Below are positions 54,278-63,484 of a DNA stretch of 64,000 nt, one piece after another (the first letter of the stretch is position 1; every line of letters starts with the position of its first letter). The stretch lies in the NCBI RefSeq assembly GCF_008642295.1, contig NZ_CP029190.1, forward strand, positions 5,439,501 to 5,503,500, given 5' to 3'. A program made the translations under genes and the position numbers. The DNA comes from Streptomyces venezuelae. GTDB taxonomy: Bacteria > Actinomycetota > Actinomycetes > Streptomycetales > Streptomycetaceae. The notes under the pieces were generated by a model. It saw only the letters and a program-made list of their open reading frames with translations, was not told the DNA's origin and did not search any database.

Positions 54278-57200
54278 TCAGGCCTTGCGGAGGCGGAACG
54301 TCAGGGACAGCGACTCGTCCGCGAACGGGTCGCCGAACGACCCGTCCGCCTCACCCGACGCGTAGTCCGTCGCCAGGACCTCGTCCGCGATCAGCGCCGC
54401 GTGGTCCGTCAGGGCCGTGACGACCTCCGGGTCCGTCGAGGACCAGCGCAGGGCGATGCGGTCCGCGACGTCCAGACCGGAGTTCTTCCGGGCCTCCTGG
54501 ATCAGGCGGATCGCGTCACGCGCCAGGCCGGCGAGGCGCAGCTCCGGGGTGATCTCCAGGTCCAGGGCGACGGTGGCGCCGGAGTCGGACGCCACCGACC
54601 AGCCCTCCCGCGGGGTCTCCGTGATGATGACCTCCTCGGGGGTGAGGGTCACCGTCTCGCCGTTGACCGAGACCTCGGCGGAGCCGGACCGCAGGGCCAG
54701 GGACAGGGCCGCCGCGTCGGCCGCGGCCACCGCCTTCGCCACGTCCTGCACGCCCTTGCCGAAGCGCTTGCCCAGCGCCCGGAAGTTCGCCTTCGCGGTG
54801 GTGTCCACCAGCGAGCCGCCCACCTCGGAGAGCGAGGCCAGCGAGGAGACGTTCAGCTCCTCCGTGATCTGGGCCTGGAGCTCGGGGGACAGGGCCGAGA
54901 AGCCCGTCGCCGCGACCAGGGCCCGGGAGAGGGGCTGCCTGGTCTTGACCCCGGACTCCGCACGCGTCGCCCGGCCCAGCTCCACCAGGCGGCGGACCAG
55001 CAGCATCTGCTGCGACAGGACGGGGTCCACGGCCGTCGCGTCCGCCTCGGGCCACGAGGACAGGTGGACCGACTCCGGCGCCTCCGGGGTGACCGGGACG
55101 ATCATGTCCTGCCAGACCCGCTCCGTGATGAACGGGGTGAGGGGGGCCATCAGGCGGGTGACCGTCTCCACGACCTCGTGGAGGGTGCGGAGCGCCGCCC
55201 CGTCCCCCTGCCAGAACCGGCGGCGCGAGCGGCGCACGTACCAGTTGGAGAGGTCGTCCACGAACGCGGACAGGAGCTTGCCGGCGCGCTGGGTGTCGTA
55301 CGCCTCCATCGCGTCCGTGACCTCGCCGACGAGGGCGTGGAGCTCCGAGAGGAGCCAGCGGTCGAGGACGGTGCGGTCCGCCGGGGCCGGGTCGGAGGCC
55401 GAGGGCGCCCAGTTCGACGTACGGGCGTACAGCGCCTGGAAGGCGACCGTGTTCCAGTAGGTGAGGAGGGTCTTGCGGACCACCTCCTGGATGGTGCCGT
55501 GGCCGACCCGGCGGGCCGCCCACGGGGAGCCGCCGGCCGCCATGAACCACCGGACCGCGTCGGCGCCGTGCTGGTCCATGAGCGGGATCGGCTGCAGGAT
55601 GTTGCCCAGGTGCTTGGACATCTTGCGGCCGTCCTCGGCGAGGATGTGGCCCAGGCAGACCACGTTCTCGTAGCTGGACTTGTCGAAGACGAGCGTGCCG
55701 ACCGCCATCAGCGTGTAGAACCAGCCGCGGGTCTGGTCGATGGCCTCCGAGATGAACTGCGCCGGGTAGCGCTTCTCGAAGATCTCCTTGTTCTTGTACG
55801 GGTAGCCCCACTGCGCGAACGGCATGGACCCCGAGTCGTACCAGGCGTCGATGACCTCAGGCACCCGGACCGAGGTGTGGGAACAGCCCTCGGCCGTGCA
55901 GGGGAAGGTGACCTCGTCGATGTACGGGCGGTGCGGGTCCAGGGCGCTGTGGTCCCGGCCGGACAGCTCGCTGAGCTCGGCGCGGGAGCCCACGCAGGTG
56001 AGGTGGCCCTCCTCGCAGCGCCAGATCGGCAGCGGGGTGCCCCAGTAGCGGTTCCGGGACAGGGCCCAGTCGATGTTGTTGTTCAGCCAGTCGCCGAAGC
56101 GGCCCTGCTTGACCGAGTCCGGGTACCAGTTGGTCTTCTCGTTCTCCCGCAGCATCGCGTCCTTGACGGCGGTGGTGCGGATGTACCAGGACGGCTGCGC
56201 GTAGTAGAGCAGGGCGGTGTGGCAGCGCCAGCAGTGCGGGTAGCTGTGCTCGTACGCGATGTGCTTGAACAGCAGGCCGCGGGCGTCGAGGTCGGCGGTC
56301 AGCTTCTCGTCGGCCTTCTTGAAGAAGACGCCGCCGACCAGCGGGACCTCTTCCTCGAAGGTGCCGTCGGGGCGGACCGGGTTCACCACGGGCAGGCCGT
56401 AGGCGCGGCAGACCGCGAGGTCGTCGGCGCCGAAGGCGGGGGACTGGTGGACCAGACCCGTGCCGTCCTCGGTGGTGACGTAGTCGGCGTTCACCACGTA
56501 GTGGGCGGGCGCCGGGAACTCGACGAGGGAGAACGGGCGCTCGTAGGTCCAGCGCTCCATCTCCTTGCCGGTGAAGGACTCGCCGGTGGCCTCCCAGCCC
56601 TCGCCGAGGGCCTTCTCCAGCAGCGGCCGGGCGACGACCAGCTTCTCCTCGCCATTGGTCGCGACCACGTACGTGACCTCGGGGTGCGCGGCCACGGCGG
56701 TGTTGGAGACCAGGGTCCAGGGGGTGGTCGTCCAGACCAGGAGGGCGGCCTCGCCGGCGAGCGGGCCGGAGGTCAGCGGGAAGCGGACGAAGACCGAGGG
56801 GTCGACGACGGTCTCGTAGCCCTGGGCCAGCTCGTGGTCGGAGAGGCCGGTGCCGCAGCGCGGGCACCAGGGGGCCACGCGGTGGTCCTGGACCAGCAGG
56901 CCCTTGTTGAAGATCTCCTTCAGGGACCACCAGACGGACTCCACGTACTCGGGGTCCATGGTGACGTAGGCGTCGTCCAGGTCCACCCAGTAGCCCATGC
57001 GCGTGGTGAGCTCGGAGAAGGCGTCGGTGTGGCGGAGCACGGACTCCCGGCACTTGGCGTTGAACTCGGCGATGCCGTACGCCTCGATGTCCTGCTTGCC
57101 GCTGAAGCCGAGCTCCTTCTCGACGGCCAGCTCGACGGGCAGGCCGTGGCAGTCCCAGCCGGCCTTCCGGGCCACGTGGTAGCCGCGCATGGTCCGGAAG

Positions 57201-57424
57201 CGGGGGAAGACGTCCTTGAAGACGCGGGCCTCGATGTGGTGCGCTCCGGGCATGCCGTTGGCGGTCGGCGGGCCTTCGTAGAAGACCCACTCCGGGCGGC
57301 CCTCGGACTGCTCCAGGGTCTTGGCGAAGGTCTTGCTCTCCTGCCAGAACTCCAGGACGGCGTGCTCCAGGGCGGGCAGGTCGACCTGGGCGGGTACCGG
57401 GCGGTACTGCGGCGGGTTCGTCAT
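54278..57424 (-). CDS. ileS: Isoleucyl-tRNA synthetase, IleRS2 type with altered HIGH motif
   Basis: A 1048-residue class I synthetase of the long, eukaryote-like type (IleRS2; IleRS1 is about 940). The editing domain contains WTTTPWTLVSNTAVAAHP, the KMSKS loop is GRKMSKHLG, and the tRNA-binding C-terminal region completes the protein. The HIGH motif is GAHH (60-63, NGMPGAHHIEAR), i.e. HXGH with first and third residues swapped. IleRS2 enzymes resist mupirocin, and this swap has been reported to give hyper-resistance. ATG 57424; GGAGG lies 15 bases upstream within the T-box leader. Confidence 0.96.
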   Translation of the reverse strand: MTNPPQYRPVPAQVDLPALEHAVLEFWQESKTFAKTLEQSEGRPEWVFYEGPPTANGMPGAHHIEARVFKDVFPRFRTMRGYHVARKAGWDCHGLPVELAVEKELGFSGKQDIEAYGIAEFNAKCRESVLRHTDAFSELTTRMGYWVDLDDAYVTMDPEYVESVWWSLKEIFNKGLLVQDHRVAPWCPRCGTGLSDHELAQGYETVVDPSVFVRFPLTSGPLAGEAALLVWTTTPWTLVSNTAVAAHPEVTYVVATNGEEKLVVARPLLEKALGEGWEATGESFTGKEMERWTYERPFSLVEFPAPAHYVVNADYVTTEDGTGLVHQSPAFGADDLAVCRAYGLPVVNPVRPDGTFEEEVPLVGGVFFKKADEKLTADLDARGLLFKHIAYEHSYPHCWRCHTALLYYAQPSWYIRTTAVKDAMLRENEKTNWYPDSVKQGRFGDWLNNNIDWALSRNRYWGTPLPIWRCEEGHLTCVGSRAELSELSGRDHSALDPHRPYIDEVTFPCTAEGCSHTSVRVPEVIDAWYDSGSMPFAQWGYPYKNKEIFEKRYPAQFISEAIDQTRGWFYTLMAVGTLVFDKSSYENVVCLGHILAEDGRKMSKHLGNILQPIPLMDQHGADAVRWFMAAGGSPWAARRVGHGTIQEVVRKTLLTYWNTVAFQALYARTSNWAPSASDPAPADRTVLDRWLLSELHALVGEVTDAMEAYDTQRAGKLLSAFVDDLSNWYVRRSRRRFWQGDGAALRTLHEVVETVTRLMAPLTPFITERVWQDMIVPVTPEAPESVHLSSWPEADATAVDPVLSQQMLLVRRLVELGRATRAESGVKTRQPLSRALVAATGFSALSPELQAQITEELNVSSLASLSEVGGSLVDTTAKANFRALGKRFGKGVQDVAKAVAAADAAALSLALRSGSAEVSVNGETVTLTPEEVIITETPREGWSVASDSGATVALDLEITPELRLAGLARDAIRLIQEARKNSGLDVADRIALRWSSTDPEVVTALTDHAALIADEVLATDYASGEADGSFGDPFADESLSLTFRLRKA

Positions 57425-57429
57425 GAGGC

Positions 57430-57700
57430 TTTTCGTCTTCCTCCGGCGGGGTCTGTCTCTCCGTCCGGAGGGACGAGAGCGCGCAGCTCCCGCGGTACCA
57501 CCCTCCTTGGCCCCCGGGTGCGCCTGCGCGCGCCGGTGGCCCCCTCATTGGGGTTGCGAGCCGGTTCTACTGACCCGTGGACCGGGCGTCCCTGGGTGTT
57601 CTTCCGGCGGCTCCGGGGTGATCCTTCGCATCGCGCTCGCCCCCGGGCTCTCACCGTCCCCGGGTCGCTCCTGGCTGCGTACGAGGCTACTCGTCCCCAT
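57430..57700 (-). promoter_or_regulatory. T-box riboswitch of ileS (isoleucine, probably translational)
   Basis: The minus strand has the T-box AGGGTGGTACCGCGG (57490-57504). An ATC specifier codon is plausible at 57620-57622 in GAAGGATCACC. After the T-box, CCTCCGG (57465-57471) can pair with the Shine-Dalgarno CCGGAGG (57440-57446), and there is no terminator with a U-run. The leader should therefore hide the ribosome site unless uncharged tRNA-Ile binds. Stem I boundaries are approximate. Confidence 0.88.
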
Positions 57701-57979
57701 CCATGCCTTTCGCTGGGCCCAGTGTACGGGCCAGGTGGCCGCTCGGCAGACCGGAATTACGGTGCCGCGGCCGGTGCTCCCGCCGGTGACCCGAATGGTC
57801 CGACGGCCGCCGTCGGGGCCGGGAGGGCGGCGGGTGGCGGATTACCGGGCGCGGAGCTGGGCACAACGGATGCAGGTTGGTCTCGGTGGACGCGTGCCCC
57901 GTTGCCGCGGGGCCGGAGTCGATTTATCGTCCCAGCACGATTTGCGTGCTAGATCACCATATGTGAAGGGGCCGCAGCC
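57701..57979. other. Divergent promoter region between ileS and the DksA-like gene
   Basis: About 280 bases carrying the ileS promoter and, on the other side, that of the DksA/TraR-like gene. A relatively A/T-rich stretch at 57935-57962 (GATTTGCGTGCTAGATCACCATATG) split by the motif CTAGAT may hold the latter's -10. No gene or RNA is recognised. Confidence 0.4.
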
Positions 57980-58741
57980 ATGGTGGCGAAGAAGCAGTCG
58001 ACGGCGGCCAAGGCCGCACAGCGGGCGGCCCCAGACGCCCAGCCGGGCCCGGCCCCGGTGAAGCGCGCCGCAGCGGAGCAGCCGAAGCGGGCCGCGGCGG
58101 GGAAGACGGCCGCCGTGAAGCGGGTGGACGGCAAGAAGGCGGCGGCCGGGAAGCGAGCCCCGGCGGGGACGGCGGCGAAGCGCTCGGCCCCGGCCAAGGC
58201 CGGGAAGGCGGCCCCTGCCGAGGTGGCCGGGGAGACGACCGAGACGGGAGTCCGGAACGTGGTTGCCAAGAAGAGCACGGGCACGAGCAGGGCCAGGAAG
58301 ACCGCCACCGCGGCCACCAGCGGGCTGCCCAAGGCCCGCGGCGCGGCGGAGCTCGCCGTCCGGCCGGGCGAGGACCCCTGGAGCCCCGCCGAGGTCACGG
58401 AGGCCCGTACCGAACTGGAGGGCGAGGTGCTGCGGCTGCGGTCCGAGCTGGACGCATCCGAGCTGGCCATCACGGGCCTGATGCGGGACGGCGGCGGCGG
58501 TGCCGGCGACGACGAGGCCGACACCGGCAGCAAGAACATCACCCGGGAGCACGAGATCGCCCTCGCCGCGAACGCCCGGGAGATGCTGGAGCAGACCCAG
58601 CGGGCCCTGGAGCGGCTGGACGCGGGGACCTACGGTCTCTGCGAGAACTGCGGCCGGCCCATCGGCAAGGCCAGGATGCAGGCCTTCCCCCGGGCCACGC
58701 TGTGCGTGGAGTGCAAGCAGAAGCAGGAACGCCGGCACTAG
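57980..58741 (+). CDS. DksA/TraR-family zinc-finger protein with Lys/Ala-rich N-terminus
   Basis: A 253-residue protein. The first 120 residues are Lys/Ala/Pro-rich (AAKAAQRAAP, KRAAAGKTAAVKR), much like histone H1 or HU tails. Residues 130-253 match the DksA/TraR fold: a helical pair (EVTEARTELEGEVLRLRSEL, REMLEQTQRALERLDAGTYG) and a C4 zinc finger (Cys221, Cys224, Cys242, Cys245). DksA binds the RNA polymerase secondary channel; whether this one does is unknown. ATG 57980 has AAGGGG ten bases upstream. It precedes lspA by 114 bases. Confidence 0.85.
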   Translation: MVAKKQSTAAKAAQRAAPDAQPGPAPVKRAAAEQPKRAAAGKTAAVKRVDGKKAAAGKRAPAGTAAKRSAPAKAGKAAPAEVAGETTETGVRNVVAKKSTGTSRARKTATAATSGLPKARGAAELAVRPGEDPWSPAEVTEARTELEGEVLRLRSELDASELAITGLMRDGGGGAGDDEADTGSKNITREHEIALAANAREMLEQTQRALERLDAGTYGLCENCGRPIGKARMQAFPRATLCVECKQKQERRH

Positions 58742-58855
58742 GGCGGGTGGGGCGCCGGTGCTGGTGAGCCGGGCCGCAGGCCCAGGGCGCCAGCCCCGGG
58801 CCAGGGGTGTGACGTACCCTCGTGTTCAGTTGTCGAGCCAGGACGAGGGACTCAC

Positions 58856-59416
58856 GTGGCAGAGGCGGAGCGCATCATCGGTACGCCGGAGGTCGGGGAC
58901 GACACCCAGCCGGAGCCCGCGCAGGCCAAGGGGCGGCGGCGGATCACCGCGCTGCTGGTCGTCGCCCTGCTGGCGTACGTGCTCGACCTGGGCAGCAAGA
59001 TGCTGGTGGTGGCGAAGCTGGAGCACCAGGTTCCCATCGAGATCATCGGGGACCTGCTCAAGTTCGAGGCGGTCCGGAACCCCGGCGCGGCCTTCGGCTT
59101 CGGCGAGGCCTTCACGATCATCTTCACCTGTATCGCCGCCACCGTGATCGTGGTGATCGTGCGGCTGGCCCGGAAGCTCTACAGCCTCCCCTGGGCCATC
59201 GCCCTGGGTCTGCTGCTGGGCGGTGCGCTCGGCAATCTCACCGACCGGATCTTCCGCTCGCCCGGCGTCTTCCGCGGTGCGGTGGTGGACTTCATCGCGC
59301 CCGCCCACTTCGCCGTCTTCAACCTCGCGGACTCGGCGATCGTCTGCGGCGGCATCCTGATCGTGCTGCTGTCCTTCCGGGGGCTGGACCCGGACGGCAC
59401 CGTCCACAAGGACTGA
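58856..59416 (+). CDS. lspA: Lipoprotein signal peptidase
   Basis: A 186-residue integral membrane aspartic protease that removes signal peptides from lipid-modified lipoproteins. Four spans (about 30-50, 83-103, 112-128, 155-175); catalytic Asp130 (GNLTDRIFR) and Asp159 (VFNLADSAI), and [13 protein letters not shown] 58856 has GAGGGA five bases upstream. The N-terminal 27 residues are a non-conserved charged extension. Confidence 0.95.
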   Translation: MAEAERIIGTPEVGDDTQPEPAQAKGRRRITALLVVALLAYVLDLGSKMLVVAKLEHQVPIEIIGDLLKFEAVRNPGAAFGFGEAFTIIFTCIAATVIVVIVRLARKLYSLPWAIALGLLLGGALGNLTDRIFRSPGVFRGAVVDFIAPAHFAVFNLADSAIVCGGILIVLLSFRGLDPDGTVHKD

Positions 59417-59433
59417 CAAGGCATACTCGACGG

Positions 59434-60375
59434 GTGAGTACGATTCCCGAGATCCGCACCCTGCCCGTTCCCGATGGCCTCGAAGGCGAGCGCGTCGACG
59501 CCGCCATCGCCCGTATGTTCGGTTTCTCCCGGACGAAGGCGGCCGACCTCGCGGCTGCGGGGAAGGTGTCGGTCGACGGCAGCGTCGTCGGGAAGTCCGA
59601 GCGGGTGCACGGGGGCGCCTGGCTCGAGGTCGAGATGCCCGCCCCGCCGCGGCCGGTCGAGATCGTCGCCGAGCCCGTCGAGGGCATGGAGATCATCCAC
59701 GACGACGAGGACATCGTCGTGATCATGAAGCCGGTCGGGGTGGCCGCCCACCCGAGCCCCGGCTGGACCGGCACCACCGTCATCGGCGGTCTGGCCGCCG
59801 CCGGCTACCGGATCTCCACCTCCGGCGCCGCCGAGCGCCAGGGCATCGTGCACCGCCTGGACGTCGGCACCTCCGGCCTGATGGCCGTCGCCAAGTCCGA
59901 GCGCGCCTACACCTCGCTCAAGCACCAGTTCCGCGAGCGGATCGTGGACAAGCGCTACCACGCCCTCGTCCAGGGCCACCCCGACCCGATGAGCGGCACC
60001 ATCGACGCGCCGATCGGCCGGCACCCCAGCGCCGACTACAAGTGGGCCGTGACCCAGGAGGGCAAGCCCTCCGTCACCCACTACGACCTGATCGAGGCGT
60101 TCCGCGCCGCCTCGCTGCTCGACATCAAGCTGGAGACCGGCCGTACGCACCAGATCCGGGTGCACATGTCCGCGCACCGGCACCCCTGCGTGGGTGACCT
60201 GACCTACGGCGCCGACCCGACCATCGCCAAGCGGCTGGGCCTGACCCGGCAGTGGCTGCACGCGGTCCGGCTCGGTTTCGAGCACCCCGCCGACGGGCAG
60301 TGGGTGGAGTTCGAGAGCCACTACCCGGCGGACCTCCAGCACGCCCTGGACGTGATCCGCGCGGAGAGCGAGTGA
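59434..60375 (+). CDS. rluD: RluD-type 23S rRNA pseudouridine synthase
   Basis: A 313-residue RluA/RluD-family pseudouridine synthase with an N-terminal S4 domain (15-75) and the catalytic Asp143 in [44 protein letters not shown] and GDLTYG are conserved. The lspA-rluD pairing is common in bacteria. GTG 59434 has CATACT seven bases upstream and no ribosome site, so a leaderless transcript is possible. It overlaps the acetyltransferase gene by four bases. Confidence 0.92.
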   Translation: MSTIPEIRTLPVPDGLEGERVDAAIARMFGFSRTKAADLAAAGKVSVDGSVVGKSERVHGGAWLEVEMPAPPRPVEIVAEPVEGMEIIHDDEDIVVIMKPVGVAAHPSPGWTGTTVIGGLAAAGYRISTSGAAERQGIVHRLDVGTSGLMAVAKSERAYTSLKHQFRERIVDKRYHALVQGHPDPMSGTIDAPIGRHPSADYKWAVTQEGKPSVTHYDLIEAFRAASLLDIKLETGRTHQIRVHMSAHRHPCVGDLTYGADPTIAKRLGLTRQWLHAVRLGFEHPADGQWVEFESHYPADLQHALDVIRAESE

Positions 60376-60836
60376 CCGCCGCGTACGAGGTCCGGGTCGC
60401 CACCGGCGAGGCGGACCTGGCCGCCTGCTTCGCGGTCCGCACCGAGGTGTTCGTCGAGGAGCAGGGCGTCCCGGAGTCGGTCGAGTACGACGCCTACGAC
60501 GCGGAGGCCGTGCATGTGCTGGCCGTCGGGCCGGACGGCCCCCTCGGCACCGGCCGCCTGCTGTACGGCGAGGCCGCCCTCGGCAAGACCGGCTCGCCCG
60601 AGGTCGGCTCCCTGGGCCGGCTGGCCGTACTGAAGGCCGCCCGCGGCCTCGGGGTCGGCGCCGCGCTGGTCCGCGCGATCGAGGCGGAGGCGGTCCGGCG
60701 GGGCCTCACCGCGGTGGACCTCGGCGCCCAGACCCAGGCGCTGGGCTTCTACGAGCGGCTCGGCTACGTGGCGTACGGCCCGGAGTTCGAGGACGCGGGC
60801 ATGCCGCACCGGGCGATGCGGCGCACCCTGCCGTAA
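60372..60836 (+). CDS. GNAT-family N-acetyltransferase
   Basis: A 154-residue single-domain GNAT protein. The acetyl-CoA loop is [28 protein letters not shown] split at RGLGVG, and [17 protein letters not shown] is the usual end; [22 protein letters not shown] resembles ElaA-like members. Substrate unknown. GTG 60372 lies in the rluD stop (GTGA), so the two are coupled. Confidence 0.88.
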   Translation: MTAAYEVRVATGEADLAACFAVRTEVFVEEQGVPESVEYDAYDAEAVHVLAVGPDGPLGTGRLLYGEAALGKTGSPEVGSLGRLAVLKAARGLGVGAALVRAIEAEAVRRGLTAVDLGAQTQALGFYERLGYVAYGPEFEDAGMPHRAMRRTLP

Positions 60837-60872
60837 AGCGGTAAAGCGGGACATACCTGGCAGGGTGGGGGA

Positions 60873-62465
60873 GTGGATCAGCTCCTCCTCCTCTTCGTGC
60901 TGCTGTTCGGCGCCGTGGTCACCGTGCCACTCGGGGACCGGCTGGGCCTGCCCGCGCCGGTGCTGATGACCCTGGCCGGGGTGGCGCTGGCCCTGGTGCC
61001 GGCCATCCCGAACGTCGACATCCCGCCCGAGTTCATCCTGCCGCTGGTGCTGCCGCCGCTGCTCTACGCCTCCGTGCAGCGCACCTCCTGGCGCCAGTTC
61101 GCGGCCAATGTGCGGCCCATCCTGCTGCTGGCCGTGGCCCTGGTCTTCGTCACCACCGCCGCGGTCGCCGGCGTCGCCCATGCCGTGGTGCCCGGGCTGC
61201 CGATCGCCGCGGCGGTGGCGCTGGGCGCGCTGGTCGCCCCGCCCGATCCGGTGGCGGCCACCGCGGTCGCCGGATCGCTGGGGCTGCCCCGGCGCATGGT
61301 GTCGATCCTGGAAGGCGAGGGCCTGTTCAACGATGTGACGGCCATCGTGCTCTACCACGTGGCCGTGGCCGCCGCCGTCAGCGGCAGCTTCTCCTGGCCG
61401 CAGGCGCTGGGGGAGTTCGTGCTGTCCGCGGTGGTCGCGCTGGCCGTCGGGCTGGCCCTGGGCTGGGTCGCGAACCGGCTGATGGGCCTGCTCGGCGACG
61501 CCACCCTGCAGATCGGGCTGACCCTGCTGGTGCCGTTCGTCTCCTATGTCCTGGCCGAAGAGCTCCAGGGCTCGGGGGTGCTGGCCGTCCTCACCACCGC
61601 CCTGTTCCTCGCCGAGTACGCCTCCGACGCCGACGACGTCCTGGGCCGGCTGGCCGGGCACACCTTCTGGGAGATCGTCGACACCCTGGTCACCGGGGTG
61701 GCCTTCGGGCTCATCGGCCTGGAACTGCACACCGTGTTCAGCACCGCGCACGGCCGCTGGGGGCAGCTCGCCGGCTGGGCCGTCGCGGTGATCGCGGTGG
61801 TGGTCGGCGTCCGGCTGGTGTGGCTGCTGCCGGCGGCCTGGCTCGCGAGGAAGCTGCACACCCGGCGCGACTGGGACGAGGAGATCCCGCTGAGCTGGCG
61901 GGAGAGCGTGGTGATGTGGTGGGCCGGGATGCGCGGGGTGGCCTCGGTGGCCCTCGCCCTGGCCATCCCGCTGCGGACCGACGACGGGCAGCCGTTCCCC
62001 GCCCGGGACGAGATCATCTTCATCGCCTTCGCGGTGATCATGACCACGCTGGTGGTGCAGGGCCTCACCCTGCCCTGGCTGGTGCGCCGGCTCGGAGTGG
62101 AGCCGGACACCGACGCCGAGCGCGCGTTCGAGCGCCGGCTCGCGCTCCGCGCGGCCAAGGCGGCGAAACGGCGGCTGAAGGAGATCCAGGAGGTGGAGGA
62201 GCTCCCCGAGGACCTGGTGGAGACCCTGTACCGGCGCGCGTACGACGTCGGCGCCCGGATCAGCCCCGACCTGGTCGACGAGGAGCGCCGCGAGGCGTAC
62301 GCGCAGCGGGTCGCCCGGATCCGGGACGTCCAGCGCATCCAGCGCGAGATGATGTCCGCCGCCCGCCACGAGGTCCTCGCCGCCCGCAGTGAACCGGGCG
62401 CGGACCCGGAGGTGGTCGACCGGGTCCTGCGCCACCTGGACGTCCGCAGCCTCCGGACCTCCTGA
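60873..62465 (+). CDS. CPA1-family Na+(K+)/H+ antiporter
   Basis: A 530-residue antiporter with about 12 spans (residues 1-420) and a 110-residue cytoplasmic tail of charged helices. The ion site is marked by APPDPVAATAV and LEGEGLFNDVTAIVL, both conserved in CPA1 exchangers, and MRGVASVALALAIPL in the late half. GTG 60873 is adjacent to GTGGGGGA, closer than usual. It is convergent with the epimerase gene, 11 bases apart. The cation preference cannot be read from sequence. Confidence 0.9.
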   Translation: MDQLLLLFVLLFGAVVTVPLGDRLGLPAPVLMTLAGVALALVPAIPNVDIPPEFILPLVLPPLLYASVQRTSWRQFAANVRPILLLAVALVFVTTAAVAGVAHAVVPGLPIAAAVALGALVAPPDPVAATAVAGSLGLPRRMVSILEGEGLFNDVTAIVLYHVAVAAAVSGSFSWPQALGEFVLSAVVALAVGLALGWVANRLMGLLGDATLQIGLTLLVPFVSYVLAEELQGSGVLAVLTTALFLAEYASDADDVLGRLAGHTFWEIVDTLVTGVAFGLIGLELHTVFSTAHGRWGQLAGWAVAVIAVVVGVRLVWLLPAAWLARKLHTRRDWDEEIPLSWRESVVMWWAGMRGVASVALALAIPLRTDDGQPFPARDEIIFIAFAVIMTTLVVQGLTLPWLVRRLGVEPDTDAERAFERRLALRAAKAAKRRLKEIQEVEELPEDLVETLYRRAYDVGARISPDLVDEERREAYAQRVARIRDVQRIQREMMSAARHEVLAARSEPGADPEVVDRVLRHLDVRSLRTS

Positions 62466-62476
62466 TGCGGTGCGGC

Positions 62477-63484
62477 TCAGACCTGGTAGCGGCCCGGGGC
62501 GAACAGGTGGGGATGCGCGGCGATCCACTCCGAGGTGCGGCGCAGCCCCTCGTCCAGGGACACCCGCGGCTGCCAGCCGGCCCACTCCCGGGCCCGGGAG
62601 TTGTCCGACAGCAGGCGCTCCACCTCACTGCCCGAGGGGCGCAGCCGCGATGTGTCCTCCGTCACCACCGCGTCCCGGCCGGAGGCCTTGATCAGGGCCC
62701 GGGCCAGGTCTCCGATCGATATCTCCCGGCCGCTGCCCAGGTTGACCACCTGCCCCAGCGCCCGGTCGCAGCCGGCCACCGCCAGGAAGCCCTCCGCCGT
62801 GTCCGTGACATACGTGAAGTCCCGGGTCGGGGTCAGCGAGCCCAGCCGGATCTCCTCGGCACCCGCGTGCAGCTGCGCCAGGATCGTCGGGATCACGGCC
62901 CGGGCCGACTGCCGCGGTCCGTACGTGTTGAAGGGCCGGACCACCGCCACCGGCAGCTCGAAGGCGTGGTGGAAGGAGAGGGCCATCATGTCCGCGCCGA
63001 TCTTCGACGCGGAGTAGGGGGACTGCGGTTGCAGCGGGTGGCCCTCGTCGATCGGGGCGGTGAGCGCCGTCCCGTACACCTCGCTGGTGGAGGTGTGCAC
63101 CAGCCGGCGCACCCCGTGGCGGCGGCAGGCCTCCGCGATGTTCTGGGTGCCGGTGACGTTCGTCTGCACGTAGGCGCCCGGGGAGTCGTAGCTGTACGGG
63201 ATGCCGATCAGCGCCGCCAGATGGAAGACGGTGTCGCAGCCGGCCACCGCATCGCTGACCCGGCCCGCGTCCCGGACGTCGCCCGCCCACATCTCCACCG
63301 GGCCGGCCGGGTCGGCGAGGTAGCGCGCCAGATGGCCCTTCTCGGCGTACGGCTTGTAGTGCACGAAGGCCCGGACCCGGGCGCCGCGGGCCACCAGCAG
63401 GTCCACCAGGGCCGAGCCGATGAACCCCTCGGCCCCGGTGACCAGGACGGTCCGGTTGTTCCAGTCGATGTCGATGTTGTTCAT
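62477..63484 (-). CDS. NAD-dependent NDP-sugar epimerase/dehydratase (extended SDR)
   Basis: A 335-residue extended short-chain dehydrogenase. The NAD motif VTGAEGFIGSALVDLL starts near residue 14, the catalytic Tyr-X3-Lys is YSASKIGAD with HTSTSEVYG supplying the Ser/Thr, and VRPFNTYGPRQ and TRDFTYVTDTAEGFL are typical of sugar-nucleotide epimerases and dehydratases. ATG 63484 has GGAG six bases upstream and overlaps the stop of the MurG-like gene (ATGA). The sugar product is unknown; together with the glycosyltransferase it suggests a glycoconjugate pathway continuing past the edge. Confidence 0.88.
   Translation of the reverse strand: MNNIDIDWNNRTVLVTGAEGFIGSALVDLLVARGARVRAFVHYKPYAEKGHLARYLADPAGPVEMWAGDVRDAGRVSDAVAGCDTVFHLAALIGIPYSYDSPGAYVQTNVTGTQNIAEACRRHGVRRLVHTSTSEVYGTALTAPIDEGHPLQPQSPYSASKIGADMMALSFHHAFELPVAVVRPFNTYGPRQSARAVIPTILAQLHAGAEEIRLGSLTPTRDFTYVTDTAEGFLAVAGCDRALGQVVNLGSGREISIGDLARALIKASGRDAVVTEDTSRLRPSGSEVERLLSDNSRAREWAGWQPRVSLDEGLRRTSEWIAAHPHLFAPGRYQV

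Noticed and set aside
54020..57952. Plus-strand open frame of 1310 codons opposite ileS
   Set aside because: It is the shadow of a highly biased GC-rich gene. The minus strand gives full-length IleRS with all motifs; the plus-strand translation is low-complexity Gly/Arg/Ala.
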